64,000 nt of DNA from Spinacia oleracea (GCF_020520425.1 NC_079489.1:19244001-19308000); one strand, 5' to 3'. Positions 46,101-59,957 are shown, counted from the first letter of the stretch. The notes: a model not told the origin generated them from the letters alone. Numbers and translations are program-made.

Positions 46101-48566
46101 GCGTGGGAGGAGTGGTTTAGGGAATGGGGGTGGTTTCTGGTGTGTGCGTGATGGTTTCAGACTTTCAGGTTGGATGATACTGGTGAGTGGTGGCTGGGAT
46201 GGTGGACTCAGGTAGTGGTGTAGTGTTATCTGTTATGTGGTGGTCAAGGTGAGTCAAAGTGGTGGTCAAGGTGAGTCAAAGTGGTGGTCAAGGTTGGTAC
46301 GGTTGTTGGGTGTAGAGGAGTGGGGGTTAGGAAGATTCCATTTGGCAGGGGTGGTTTTGAGGGCGCGCGGGGTGAGCGACGGAACAGGGCCCCAAATTTC
46401 AGATGTAGTAGAACGTAACTAGTTTCCTAAATATAAACAAAAACAAAGTTCAGGTAGTGGTTAAGGCTTCATTGTGTAATACCCAAGGTCTTGGGTTCAA
46501 TTCTTACCAAGTTCTTTTTTTATTTTCTTTCCTTTTGTTTTTAATTAAATGAGGGCCTCATTTTGAGAGCCTGCACAGGGTCCCGTTAGTCATAACTTCA
46601 TTGTATCCCCGACACTGCCGTAAAGGGAATCATTAAAATTGCCTAACAAACAACAAATAAGGGAATCGAGAATGTTGACTGTCTTTCCCTTTCTTGAAAC
46701 TTCCAAAACAAGCGACCCCTTATAATCAACCCTTGTCTGTCTATAGCTCTTAGTTGTTGAGAGAGGTGGTGGGAGGAGGGCGAATCATGTTGTAGATGTT
46801 GTTAAGGAGTGGCTTACAACTTACAAGGACTTTGAGATGATGAGCAATAGCGATATTTAATTGGCATAGCTGACTAGCTGAGTTTCTTTGCTAATGATTT
46901 ATTATGGAAGGGAAATTCCCCATAATTGTACAAAATTGCTCTTGCAGTATGCTGTGTTTGCCTAACTTCGACTCAAGCTATACACACTTTTTTTGTATAG
47001 TAGATGCTATGTTTAACTATGTATGAAATGCAGGATCTCGATTTGCAAATTTATTGCTATCTTTAACGGGGTGTTTGAATAGACACATAGAATGGAAAGG
47101 ATGGGAAGGGGAAAGAAAGGAAAGGGGAAAATGAGCTCCATTTTCCCTCCAAATCTCTCCAATTTCGGAGGGATGGTAATTATTAAATGGGGAGGGGACA
47201 TGAATCCCTCCCTCCCCTTCCTTCCACCGACTTTTTATCAAAATAAGGGAGCTTGTTCCCCTCCCTTTCCCTTCCCTTTCTATCCATTTCCTCTTATCCA
47301 AACTAAGTGTAAGTGTCAGCTAGTAACATCGATACTTACAAATAGTTAGCATTGAAATGTTAATACTATGTAATAAGAATAGTTAGTGTATGATACATAT
47401 AGTATGCTGGTGTTTGTTAAACTTCATGCCACTATATTTTGATTCACACTAGCTATTGCAGGAATAGATTTTTCATTAGAATCTCAAGGTTGTTTATTGG
47501 GAAAAACATCAGTCAGCGTGAACTTCTAATAAGAAGCTGAGAACAATTTTTTTTTTTAGTGATGCGTTGTTTATCTCTTTCACATCTTAGAGGGCCTTAA
47601 TTTAATGGAAGGTTTAAGGACAGAAGGAGACTTATTGTAGCAGGGAGATGGGCAAACCTTATTGACTTGTTTAGATAGAAACTAGGGCTGTTATTTGGAA
47701 TTTGGTTCACAACTATATGGGCTACATCTATGAGTTTAACAATCACTGTTGGTCTCATTCTTTCATTGTGATTAATGAAATGCAGATCTTGATTGAGCTT
47801 TTTGTTTCTGATTCAGGTTAGAGATTTCACTCATTTACCGTTTGCTGAGCGGGAGTTGATGTTGATTAAGGTAGCTGTGAATACCACTGCACGGCGTGAG
47901 GTTCTTGATATTGCCAGCATTTTTAGAGCTAAAGCTGTTGATGTATCTAGTCATACAATAACACTTGAGGTAACTACTGGGATGCTATTTTGCTGCCTGT
48001 GCCTTTTTTTCTTGGTTCCAAAATGTTCTCAACTTGTAAAGACAACCAATAGAGGATGGTCCATGAAGTGTCTATAACTCCGTATTTACAAAGTAGATGC
48101 ATTGCATACTTGCATCTTATATCATGACAAGCTTATGCACTAAAAATGAATTACATTTTGAATAATCTTATGGTTTTTATTTGGTGTATTTCGTTCTATT
48201 ATTCACTTTCGAGTCTGGTTCTAATTATTGGGCTTCTGACTATAGCTCACTGGAGATTTGAACAAGATGGTTGCGCTTCAGAGATTGCTGGAACCCTTCG
48301 GTATCTGCGAGGTAGGATATCCATATAATGAACTATATTGGCCAGAATACACAGTAACGAATAGTTAGTTGTTTGCATGTTTTTCTGAATTGGGTTTCAA
48401 CTATATCAGTGCACTTCTGTTAGGTTCAATAAATCATAGTACTTCATATGTGACTTCCATTGCTTATTCTGTAATGGTACAGGTTGCACGAACAGGAAGG
48501 GTGGCCTTGGTTCGAGAGTCTGGTGTGGACTCAAAATATCTCCGTGGATACTCTTTTCCTTTGTAA
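37641..48566 (+). CDS. Acetolactate synthase (acetohydroxyacid synthase) small, regulatory subunit, plastid; complete, 487 aa
   Basis: Twelve exons join to 1464 nt: 37641-37879, 39260-39473, 39565-39648, 39887-39955, 40697-40780, 40912-41067, 42870-42956, 44148-44252, 44346-44468, 47817-47969, 48246-48311 and 48483-48566, all with GT-AG introns. The first roughly 70 residues are Ser/Lys-rich with few acidic residues, as in a plastid transit peptide. Two similar halves follow (about 80-265 and 312-487), each with an ACT-type domain containing [10 protein letters not shown]...SLAVG and a C-terminal domain with ARTG(K/R). Plants have this duplicated form. It binds the catalytic subunit, raises its activity and confers feedback inhibition by Val, Leu and Ile in branched-chain amino acid synthesis. 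Intron 9 is 3.3 kb and full of repeats. The upstream MULE/Gypsy nest leaves only 294 bp before the ATG. Joins are inferred from frame, splice sites and family similarity. Confidence 0.95.
38463..38774. mobile_element. MITE in intron 1 of the acetolactate synthase small-subunit gene
   Basis: The left end AAGGGGTGTTTGGTTCGC is mirrored by GCAAGCCAAACGTCCCCTT at the right. GGGTGTTTGG-type ends occur in plant hAT and PIF MITEs. The target duplication is not clear, so I leave the superfamily open. It is about 310 bp and non-coding. Confidence 0.65.
40130..40159. repeat. Poly-C run followed by (AC)n microsatellite in intron 4
   Basis: Seventeen C residues (40130-40146) run into an alternating AC tract. 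It lies in the intron between exons 4 and 5. Such runs are prone to length change and to sequencing error. Confidence 0.9.
42146..42239. repeat. 47-bp tandem duplication in intron 6
   Basis: Two copies of a 47-bp unit starting ATTAGACACC (42146-42192 and 42193-42239) differ at a few positions. No function is visible. Confidence 0.8.
46237..46296. repeat. 22-bp tandem repeat in intron 9
   Basis: GTGGTGGTCAAGGTGAGTCA plus AA is repeated at 46237 and 46259, and a partial third copy follows at 46281. It lies in a G/T-rich stretch of the long intron. Confidence 0.8.
46450..46640 (+). mobile_element. Probable SINE in intron 9
   Basis: TAGTGGTTAAGG (A-box-like) is followed about 35 nt later by GGGTTCAATTC (B-box-like), matching a tRNA-type polymerase III promoter. 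A T-rich and then G/C-mixed body follows. The boundaries and target duplication are not resolved. Confidence 0.5.
47066..47312. mobile_element. Inverted-repeat MITE in intron 9, about 250 bp
   Basis: The left end (GGGGTGTTTGAATAG, then GAATGGAAAGGATGGGAAGG) is mirrored by the right end (CCTTCCCTTTCTATCCATTT, then TATCCAAACTAAGTG). The GGGTGTTTG-type terminus suggests a hAT-like MITE. The arms are purine-rich and the frames across it on both strands are spurious. Confidence 0.6.
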
Positions 48567-49690
48567 GATTTCTATCAAGACTACAATGTAGAAAGCCGGG
48601 TGGATTAACAAAATCTTGTTTCTGCTTTCAAAAATTTTGTACTTTTTTTGGTTACACGTTATTTCAATTTTGTTTCTGTAGGTAGAGGCCAGTGAGATTT
48701 TGTTTTGGATGTTAGCAGGTAGAAGAAAGTATGAAATGCTGAATAAATTAATGTGAGTTCCCCAAGAACTTAGTTTCTGTATAGGAAAATGTACTGGTAA
48801 AAAAACTACGAAAACTGAAAAGAAAGAGATAAACTTTCGCAGTTATGAAGTCATTTTAAACAGGGAATAGATCTAAATATTGCTGTAAAGCTTGCTAGGA
48901 AATGTGGGTTTGAAGATGTGATTTTGGAGTCTCGTTTTGAAGTTCTTATTAGCCGTCTTGTTTTGTGTTCTTGAGTTGTGCATTTAAATCTTTTATTTGA
49001 ATCTCATGTAAAAAGGAATGACATTTTCGTGCACATCATCTTGCTGTACTAGTGCATTTTAACGTAGAACAAGCGCGAGTCAATCATTGTCATGTGGAGA
49101 TTTCTACTCGTGAACACTTTATTCCTCAATTAATGCATTATCTCGGCTTTCCCCAAAGGGGGAAAAAATGGCATTTAAACACCGATAATAGTTTTCTATG
49201 ATATACTCAATTTTTATTTTTAACTTTTCATATAGAATCATACACACAACACGTGCATAAATAGTAATCTGTATTAATGAGCTGAATGGACCGACTTTCG
49301 ACCCTAAAAGAGGAACTTAGAATTTCCTTTTTTTTTAAAGTATTCACATGTACAAGTACACCTAGAAATCCTGCCAACTTATCGTATCAGTATCAGTATC
49401 CGGACACATGGTTGTTTATTCTAGAACGCGCGGGAGTAAAGGTTATGTAAGTACTTGAATTGTACGTTTATGAATTTGTCCAAGAAGATGACATGAAATA
49501 ATACAAATAACAATCTTCAAGTTGAACCGTTGCATGCTAGATATAAGATATCATGCATGCTCCAATTTACTCAACACGCGTACGCAACACTTAGCTAGTG
49601 TTATTCATCAGCATGCAACATGTTACATGTGTAATAATACTACGTACTTCATATGAGACAACATACAAGTAGTAAAGTATATTACAAAGT
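48567..49690. other. 3' flank of the acetolactate synthase small-subunit gene and upstream DNA of the sulfotransferase
   Basis: The first few hundred bases probably hold the 3' UTR of the upstream gene. No further exon is seen. The two genes are co-oriented with about 1.2 kb between stop and start. Confidence 0.5.
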
Positions 49691-49695
49691 TTGGC

Positions 49696-49702
49696 TATAT
49701 AA
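49696..49702 (+). promoter_or_regulatory. TATA box of the sulfotransferase gene
   Basis: TATATAA lies 61 bp before the first ATG. Transcription starting about 30 bp downstream would give a short leader of roughly 30 nt, in keeping with a compact intronless gene. Confidence 0.6.
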
Positions 49703-49756
49703 CATCTAATTAAAATCCATATCTTGAAAAATAATTATTCAAATCCAAATATCAAA

Positions 49757-50791
49757 ATGAGTGAGAATCAAATGAAGAAGGAAATACAACAAGTGAGTGA
49801 AGAGGAAGTTGAACAACTTATGCAAAGCCTTCCAAAAGTAACAATCATGAACAACAAACTTGAACTAGTAAACTATCAAGGCTTCTGGCATCCCTCTTTA
49901 GCAAACTACCTTAAGAGCACCCTTTTATTCCAACGACATTTCCGTGCTCGAAACACCGATTTAATAATCGCTAGCTTCCCCAAAACCGGCACCACTTGGT
50001 TGAAATCTCTACTATTTTCTGTTGTTAACCGTTTTAACTACCCAAATAAGGATCAAACCCCTTTACTTAAACATCACCCTCACGAGCTCGTATATCGGTT
50101 AGAGGTTGATGTTTATGGCAACGCCTTTGAATATCCTCAGCCTCAACATCTTGACGACCTTCCTTCGCCGAGGCTTTTGCATACCCACTTACCTTACACC
50201 TCTCTTCCTGAGTCTATCATGACTTCCCGGTGTCGGGTTTTGTATATCGGTCGGAATCCGTTGGACACGGTTGTTTCGTTGTATTACTTCTCTGTAAAAA
50301 TGATGAAAAACATGGAAGGAGAGGATTTTCGACACCCTAGTATGGAGGAGTTCTTTGAAGATTTTTATACGGGGAGGGTCCCACATGGGCCGTTTTTTGA
50401 GCACATGGTTGGGTATTGGAACCAAAGTTTAGAGCGGCCTGATAAGGTGTTGTTCTTCAAGTACGAGGATTTGAACGACAATCAAGTATTTTATGTCAAG
50501 AAGTTGGCTGAATTTGTAGGTATGCCGTTTTCTACTAAGGAAGAGAGTCAAGGTGTAATAGATGATATAGTAGAGATGTGTAGCATTAATAATATGAAAG
50601 AATTAGAGGTTAACAAAAGTGGGGTGATTAATAAGTACTTTGAGAAGGAGAGTTATTTTAGGAAGGGGGAAGTTGGGGATTGGACACATCATTTGTCACC
50701 TTCTATGGTTGAGAGGATGAATACTCTTTCTCTTATGCTTGAAAAACTCGAGGGTACTAGTTTATCCTTCAAAATGCTATCCTCACAGTGA
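49757..50791 (+). CDS. Cytosolic sulfotransferase (plant SOT family), complete, intronless, 344 aa
   Basis: The enzyme should transfer sulfate from PAPS to a hydroxyl group of a small molecule such as a flavonoid, hormone or brassinosteroid; the substrate cannot be read from the sequence. The PAPS 5'-phosphosulfate loop reads FPKTGTTW (about 74-81), the catalytic His lies in THLPY (about 144), the 3'-phosphate site is in RNPLDTVVS (about 166-174), and the C-terminal RKGEVGDW motif is at about 302-309. The frame is open further upstream, but the first ATG is at 49757 (MSENQMKKE) and gives the usual family length of 320-350 aa. There is no signal peptide. Lack of introns is normal in this plant family. 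Confidence 0.95.
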   Translation: MSENQMKKEIQQVSEEEVEQLMQSLPKVTIMNNKLELVNYQGFWHPSLANYLKSTLLFQRHFRARNTDLIIASFPKTGTTWLKSLLFSVVNRFNYPNKDQTPLLKHHPHELVYRLEVDVYGNAFEYPQPQHLDDLPSPRLLHTHLPYTSLPESIMTSRCRVLYIGRNPLDTVVSLYYFSVKMMKNMEGEDFRHPSMEEFFEDFYTGRVPHGPFFEHMVGYWNQSLERPDKVLFFKYEDLNDNQVFYVKKLAEFVGMPFSTKEESQGVIDDIVEMCSINNMKELEVNKSGVINKYFEKESYFRKGEVGDWTHHLSPSMVERMNTLSLMLEKLEGTSLSFKMLSSQ

Positions 50792-50813
50792 GGACTGAGG
50801 AGAAGCCGTGATG

Positions 50814-51412
50814 GTAGGGATGTCAGTGGGGCGGGTTTTATGGGAGACCCGCCTCGCATTCGTCCCAAGTAGGTGGGGATGGGTAGGTTTGGCGGGTGAT
50901 GGGGCGGGATGGGTACAAAAGTCGTACCGGCCATGGGTGATGGGCGGGCGTGGATTATTTGTTGGACCCGCCCCATCCCTGCCCCCGTGAACTAACCGAG
51001 GTGACTTGCGTGGATTAAGATAGATTAATTCAAGCTTAATTAAAGACAAATATGATGTATTATAAGACATTTTTTATGTTTGGATTTGTTTGTGTGCGAG
51101 TACCTTTTTGTTTTTTTTCCATTATCTATGTTATATTTAGTTATCAAGTGTTATATATGTTGTTAGGTGTCCGCTAATTAAAAAAACTCGGAGGGTATAG
51201 CGCGGAGATGGGGCGGGAATAAGGCGGGGATGGATACCCAGGCAAGTGGTGGGGCGAGGATGGATTTTAGGTTGTACCCGGTGGGACGGGGATGGGGATG
51301 GATTTTGTACCCGTCATGGGTGATGGGGCGGGGATGGGGATAATATTTTTTGGTGGGGATGGGTATGGAGGCACCAACATCCGCATCCGCCCCGCCTCAT
51401 TGACATCCCTAC
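50814..51412. mobile_element. Inverted-repeat element, GGGGATGGG-rich, 599 bp
   Basis: GTAGGGATGTCAGTGGGGCGGG at the left is mirrored at the right by CCGCCTCATTGACATCCCTAC. The interior repeats GGGGATGGG and GGGCGGG blocks, far more GC-rich than its surroundings. It begins only 22 bp after the sulfotransferase stop codon, so it may form part of that transcript's 3' UTR. No target duplication was found. Frames across it are composition artefacts. Confidence 0.7.
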
Positions 51413-51454
51413 GTGAAGGCCTTCACGTTGCCTGACGTCAACCGGAGAAAACTA

Positions 51455-51768
51455 CTCCCTCTGTCCCAAAATTATAGTCCTGTTTTTCAAATCGGATGTC
51501 CCAAATTATAGTCCTGTTTCTAATTTTGGCCATTAAGGTCCCCACTTTTTCATGTACTATATTAATTAAAAATGCATTGAAAACTCCACACATGTATTAT
51601 ATTCCAATTTTCTATGTATTATATTCTCTTTTCCGTGTGCTATATTTTATTTTCCATCCAACTTCATCATCATTTGTACTTTATTCTACTTTTCCATATA
51701 CTATATTCCATTTTTCGTAAATCTCGTATTTTTTGTCAAACATGATTATAATTATGGAACGAAGGGAG
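51455..51768. mobile_element. Stowaway-like MITE, 314 bp
   Basis: CTCCCTCTGTCCCAAAATTATAGTCC at the left is mirrored by ATTATAATTATGGAACGAAGGGAG at the right, with TA on both sides (51453-51454 and 51769-51770). The interior is AT-rich and non-coding. Confidence 0.8.
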
Positions 51769-51770
51769 TA

Positions 51771-53034
51771 ATTAAGTTGTCGTCCACATGTACTCCTATT
51801 CAAACATTTTGTCAAATAGAGGTACTTTGTAGTTGTTTTAATAAAAAAAACAGAAAACGAATGTATTACACGTAGTTCATAAAAGTGACAAATTAAAAGG
51901 CAATGAATGTGAGCAAACGTAAAAATGAAAGACGTAGTTCACAAGTTACGAACCTCGAACTCTTCTTTTAGTTACTACTTACTAGCTTGCAAATTGATCT
52001 GCCTTGATAATAATGGGTAGGGTCGAGAAAAGAGCCTGTACAAAACCACATAACTTAACCTGGCCCATTTAAAGAGCAACATGACTTAACCCGACCCATT
52101 TGAAGCATACTCTTCCCCAATCTCACCCGGCCATTGCACTACCTAAACGCCTAATTTTGTCCTATTGGTTTGGCTTTATTACACATAAAAACAGAAGCAT
52201 TAATGTATTTGATTTTGTTGATAATAGTACACGGTATTTACATTTTAACAAGTTCTACACCCTTAACGTCCTTTATCTTAGAGCATAGGCCCGGCCCAAA
52301 GAAATTGGAGGTCCTGTGCTAAAATTTAAAAGAGGTCCGTTATATAAAATTAGAGGCATAATTGTTAGTAGGACTGTTATAAAGTGACCCGATCCGAAAA
52401 ACCGACCGTGACATCTGAACCGAATATATCCGAGAAGTAGAGACTCTTGAAATCGATCTGAACCGATCCGACATTGATCCGAATTTCGATTTGACGCTTG
52501 AATCAAAGACCCGAACCCGATCCGATAACCACACGAGGAGACCCGTAACCCAATTAGTATCCGGTTAGTCTTAACCGAACCGAACCGAACCCACATCCGG
52601 TCCGATAGCAATCCGAAATCCGATTATACCTAATAACGACTGCAATCCACCCGACCCGATAATGACTGCAATCCACCAGACCCGATAAAACATGATATCC
52701 GATTTAACCCGCATAGTTGGTGACCCGATTCGAATGAATCCAAAATCGACTTTAAAATGAATTTTTTATGGAGGGGGTAGAATTCTAAAAAATCAGTATT
52801 TGGCAATTAGAATAATAATGTGATCTGAATTTGACAGTGAACTCGAATGTTACTTGATCCGTAAAACATTGGAGAACATGTGTAAAGGATTGATTAAAGT
52901 TATATTTAATTTTGGTTGTGTAAATCATTGATTTTGGATGAAAGATGAAGAACAAAGATGAAGAACAAAGAATGAAGAAAAAAGGAGGGAAGAATGGTGA
53001 AAAAAAATAGAAGGAAAACAAAAAAAACGAAAAA
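51771..53034. other. Gene-free DNA with a CCGAACCGA-rich patch
   Basis: Between about 52380 and 52740 the sequence is dense in CCGA, GATCCGA and ACCCGA blocks, including consecutive CCGAA units near 52574-52592. This looks like an expanded degenerate simple repeat of transposon origin. The minus-strand frames across it (52273-52611, 52340-52534) are products of that composition. No gene is recognised. Confidence 0.45.
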
Positions 53035-53195
53035 GTGGGCCCCACTAACGGAAAACTCAACGATATGTCGATAAGTGGTGGTAACTTTGAAGGTTTGTGG
53101 TTTTATAAGATGGTAATTTATAAATAAAATTTTATAAAGTGATAAGTTTTAAAAAGTGGATTTTACAAGGTGGTAATTATGAAAATTTTCATTTT
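53035..53195. repeat. MULE-terminus-like repeat related to 14514-14690
   Basis: Read on the minus strand, blocks such as ATTACCACCTTGTAAAAT, CACTTTATAAAATTTTA and AAACCACAAACCTTCAA occur in the same order as at 14514-14620. It is a single end without a partner nearby. It lies about 160 bp downstream of the reductase stop codon. Confidence 0.5.
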
Positions 53196-53350
53196 ATTAT
53201 TACCCATTCAAATGTGTAAAGAAAAAAAAAAAAATTACCGATGAGAATTTCCCAATACGAAATACAAACATAAGAATCGGCCAATCACCTATCAAGAATA
53301 GAAAGCAAACAATGCTACTCTCAAGTCTCAACACACAACATCAGTCAAGC

Positions 53351-56163
<2,813 letters not shown>

Positions 56164-56657
56164 TGTTGTTCTGCTTTGCTATTTCGTTTGAATGTGTAAT
56201 GGGGATTATGTCTGGGTTGGGGTTTTAAAAGGATAGAGAAAATAAGTGTGAACGGATCGGTATTGCTAACATTTGGTGTTCCTCGTGTTTTACTTTGGTT
56301 CTTCCCCATGCTATCTTTTTCCTCCCCTCTTCAATTCTCGATGCTTTGACCACCACTGCACGGTCTGCACCTATCATTCTTCTCTCTCGCCATCAGGCAG
56401 TTTCACCACTGGTTTTAGGTATACTCGACCGGGAGCACCTCACAGCACCGTGCTCTCGGTTATACGAAGTACTCCGTACATATCAATAAGAACAAACAAA
56501 AATTGACAAAGACGGTCCCTTCTCTATATCCCTTAAAAATCCTAACGGACAATTTCAATTTCAATTTCAATATCACTATCAGTTTCTATTTTTTGATTTT
56601 TTGGTTTTATAAATCATATGATTTGGATTGAATTATTAACTAAAAAGTAGTCATAAT
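56164..56657 (-). promoter_or_regulatory. Upstream region of reductase A
   Basis: This stretch should hold the leader and promoter of the minus-strand reductase. I cannot point to a convincing TATA box. Short plus-strand frames at 56273-56506 have no recognisable content. Confidence 0.35.
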
Positions 56658-59295
56658 TAAGGATGATTTTACAATGGCTACATAAATTTTGTAGTCACTG
56701 TAAACTTTTAATCTTGACCATTTATTTAGATGTGTCAAATCTACACCATTCATTTATTATTGACTTGACTTGTAAAAACTAATTTCTTTTCTTTTCCTCT
56801 TTTCTCTCCATCTACGAGATGAACCTCCATCTATGACTTTTTTTACAAGCATTAATGTGTGCATACGGTTTTTACAATATTTACTCTGTAGCTTGTTAAC
56901 AAAATTGCATACTCTACTCAGTAGAAGAACACCATAGACTCATCCTTAAAATAAATAAAATAAGAACACAGTAGAAAGATGAACAATAAAAACAACATAA
57001 AACTCAAAAAATAATTTCGACAATTGTGCAAGAGTAATTAGGGGTAGTTTTTAGAGTATGAAAACAAATATTTATATCAGGATTGTTTTAATCACAAACA
57101 TGATGATCATTGATTTGGGGGGAGGCCGTCTACAGCCATATAGTATATGGGATACAGTACCCAATATAGAGGATAATTTAGACAATTCACATTTGCTGAC
57201 TGGGATATGCACTAAACTCTGGGTGACTGGGACTGGATGATTGGCAGTGTTTGGTGACTAGGAATGATTGTATACGTATATTATACACTTTCGAATACGT
57301 ATACCCTTTCAAAAAACAACAGAAGGGTCTGAACTCTGAAGAGGAAGAGAGAGAAAACGACTGTCCTCTGTAAAGAGAGAAAAAACTCCAGATTAACTTG
57401 CAACTCCACTGCCATTCTCGCCGTTGTTCTGCCACCGGAATCGAGCTCCGAGAACGTCGTCACATTAGCAGTGCTGATTTCTGAGGAGAGAAAACCCTTG
57501 AAAAAGAAGATCGCTGGAAATTTTTTAAAGCTCGAAGGTAATTGGAATTGAGTTATTTTTGAGAAATTCTAGGGTTAATTAGGATTCAACATTATAGTAG
57601 CTCGTGTGATTTTAGAGAAAATCTTGTTTTTTTTTCCTGCATATAGCTGGTAAATCTGATTTTTTAAGCATAATATTAGGGTTTCGCATATTTTCATTGT
57701 TGTTTATCGATTGGAATTTTCTGAATCATTTTTGTTTTTCTTAGTGTAATTTGAAATTTTGAATGTTTTATAGTCTTGATACTGTGATTATGGTGATAGT
57801 TGTGATGATTTTTGGTTGATTGGTGATGGAAAATTGCACAAATTGCGTTTTTGGAAGGGTTAGGAGTAACTTGTTTTTAGAGTGGGATTGAAGAGTGGAT
57901 TGGAGGTATCCTAACCCTTGATTAATTTCATTCATTTTGCATTTTTGGTTTGCAATTGTGCGCAGATTACTAAGGAATCAAGTATCCTCTATCAAATATT
58001 TTGAGATATCTGCTGCAATATTTTGAGATATCTCAAGTTGCATATCTTTATCCAATAAAGACCTTGATTGGTGCAACTCAAGAGCTTGAACTTGATTCAT
58101 TTCCGGGTGGGAGCAGACTATGTACTGTTTCTTTGGTATCCCAGTAGAATATTTGATTATTCGAGTGCTTAAAGAAAAATTGTGTGTGTGTTGCAACTCT
58201 CTGGCTAAGAAATGTAGCTGCAACTCTCCAGCTACTACAAAATGTTTTAAATTTCTATTACTATTGGACGTGTGTGTGTTTTAGAGGTGGGGGGGTTGAT
58301 GATTTAAGGAAGATACTTGAGTTCCAATGTTTTCTTTAATCGGGAATTTGGTTTGGCGCCATAAAGAAGGGGGTGGAGTAAGTTCTCTTATATAACTTTT
58401 ATTGGTACCAATTCAGCAAATTAGCTTTTGCTTAATTCTACCCTTGCATTCTGATATCCTTCTTGTAGTTGGATACTATCTTGTTAGTATCTTAAATCTG
58501 CAATATGAAACTTTTTTGTTCCTCATTTTCTGCGCATTTTGCAGATTTTTTTACCCTGTGTTTAATTGTTGTTAATATGCAGGGACTTCCAACCGCCTCC
58601 AATAAGATCTTCGATACCAGAAAATTAGGGTTGATGTTCTTCCCCAATTTATGCCTCGAAAATCCAAATCAGAATTAAGCCCATTTTGAAGTTATTTCAT
58701 TGATTGTCGGAATCATAATAGAGAATCGGTTGATGGAGCGCGGGAACTTGAGCTGGGTACGAAGGTTTTGGAACAATGGAGTTTTTTTGAGATTGAAGAA
58801 CACGGTGAAGAACTGAAGAAAAGGAGGGAGATTGGAGAAAGGAAGGGGAAAATCACGTCGTATTGATGTTGTATTCCTTTTGTATTCCTAATGATATACG
58901 TATTCTATTTGCCATATCTTGCATAGCCAACTCACTCTTTCTCTTACCTAGTCATATACTATTGCCTAGTAAGAAACTAATTTATTTTTATTTTTTAATA
59001 AAATATTATTATTATATGCTATATTGGGTACTGTAGCCCCATATATTATGGGCTAATACTTCCTCATTTGTGGGTGGTCTCTAGTATGATGATTGAGCTT
59101 TAATGATGAAACGGTTTTTTTTGACAATTATAAAACTGTTTTTTTTATAGTTAATTTCTTTTTGTTTTACATTTTTTAAAATATTATGGTCAAACAAATA
59201 AACGGATAAGATTAAATTTTAGATTTAAACGGTTGAGATGTAATACAGTTATGGTGACTACCATTTTATTGTAGCCATTGAAAAGTCTTCCCCTA
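56658..59295. mobile_element. Large inverted-repeat (foldback) element between the two reductases
   Basis: The left end (ending in TTTACAATGGCTACA, then TTTTGTAGTCAC) and the right end (GTGACTACCATTTTATTGTA, then GCCATTGAAAAGTCTTCC) are diverged inverted copies. A second inverted pair lies further in: GATACAGTACCCAATATAG at 57151-57169 against CTATATTGGGTACTGTAG near 59018-59036. The 1.8-kb interior has no transposase frame but looks like a plant gene leader (see 57310-58860). I found no target duplication, so the class is open. Confidence 0.55.
57310..58860 (+). other. Leader-like, possibly captured, gene fragment without a long reading frame
   Basis: It starts with a purine-rich and CT-containing stretch, has a donor-like GAAGGTAATTGG near 57533, T-rich intron-like DNA, acceptor-like TGCGCAG near 57965 and TATGCAG near 58582, and exon-like text after it (GGGACTTCCAACCGCCTCC). 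This arrangement resembles the 5' UTR and first intron of a plant gene. No protein could be recognised, so it may be a non-coding RNA, a captured leader, or the decayed copy of a gene. Confidence 0.3.
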
Positions 59296-59526
59296 ATTAT
59301 TATAAACATGTTAATTTTATAAACTGCCAACAAAAAACTGGAAAACTATTTTTTGTGATTTTTATATTTTGATTTTTTTGTTTGGTAAAAAACAGAAAAC
59401 TGAAAACAAAAAACGATACCGAACAAGCCCTTTTAAGATGCTCTGATTTCAACACCTTATATGTTTCATGTAAATCATTTCATGGACAGTTTAAGGGTAA
59501 ATTTTCATTTTAGGACAGTTTACGGG

Positions 59527-59746
59527 AAGGTTGGGGAGGTGCCCAAGCTTTTACGTTGGGTTCGGCTCTTCAGGCTGAGCTTACGGCTTGTTTATGAGCG
59601 ACTAAGATGGCTATTCATCGAGAGTTCGCCAAGTTACTTTTATATACGGATTGCTCTATGCTAGTCCATCTGTTGTCCGGGTGTGATATTGCTCCGATTT
59701 CTGTTACTTGGTTGGTTGTGGAAGAGCTTCTCCGGCATCGGTTTTA
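59527..59746 (+). pseudogene. LINE retrotransposon RNase H fragment
   Basis: One plus-strand frame reads WGGAQAFTLGSALQAELTAC, a stop, then ATKMAIHREFAKLLLYTDCS and VTWLVVEELLRHR. The pattern AE...A...A, followed by a D in a strand and a later helix, fits the RNase H-type domain at the end of plant LINE or related polyproteins. It has a premature stop and no other pol domain nearby, so it is a dead fragment. Confidence 0.6.
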
Positions 59747-59957
59747 GTTCAATGTTAAACTAACAATTTGGTCACTATTAGTATTATCTTGATCAACAAA
59801 CAAATGCAAATGCACAAGCGAGAGAAATGCAAATTTTAAACATACAGTCACAATCAACTTTCAAGACTAGAAAGCACCACATCTATTTCCCAACAGACAT
59901 CCATCACTTTGGTGCACAATACAACATATTCACACTTCCTACGATTTAAGTAGGAGT

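Noticed and set aside
46237-46422. 61-aa frame with a Gly/Ser/Trp repeat in intron 9
   Set aside because: It comes from the 22-bp tandem repeat inside a well-supported intron of the acetolactate synthase small-subunit gene.
45065-46725. Possible large hAT element within intron 9 (GGGCCCTTTGGTTTCC against a GGGGTCGCTTG-type right end)
   Set aside because: The ends pair poorly and no target duplication was found, so I did not annotate it.
49724-49756. Upstream extension of the sulfotransferase (start at 49724)
   Set aside because: The codon at 49724 is TTG, not ATG. The first ATG in frame is at 49757 and gives the usual family length.
52273-52611. 112-aa minus-strand frame with Arg/Ile/Gly-rich text
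   Set aside because: It is a product of the CCGA-rich degenerate repeat and has no similarity I recognise.
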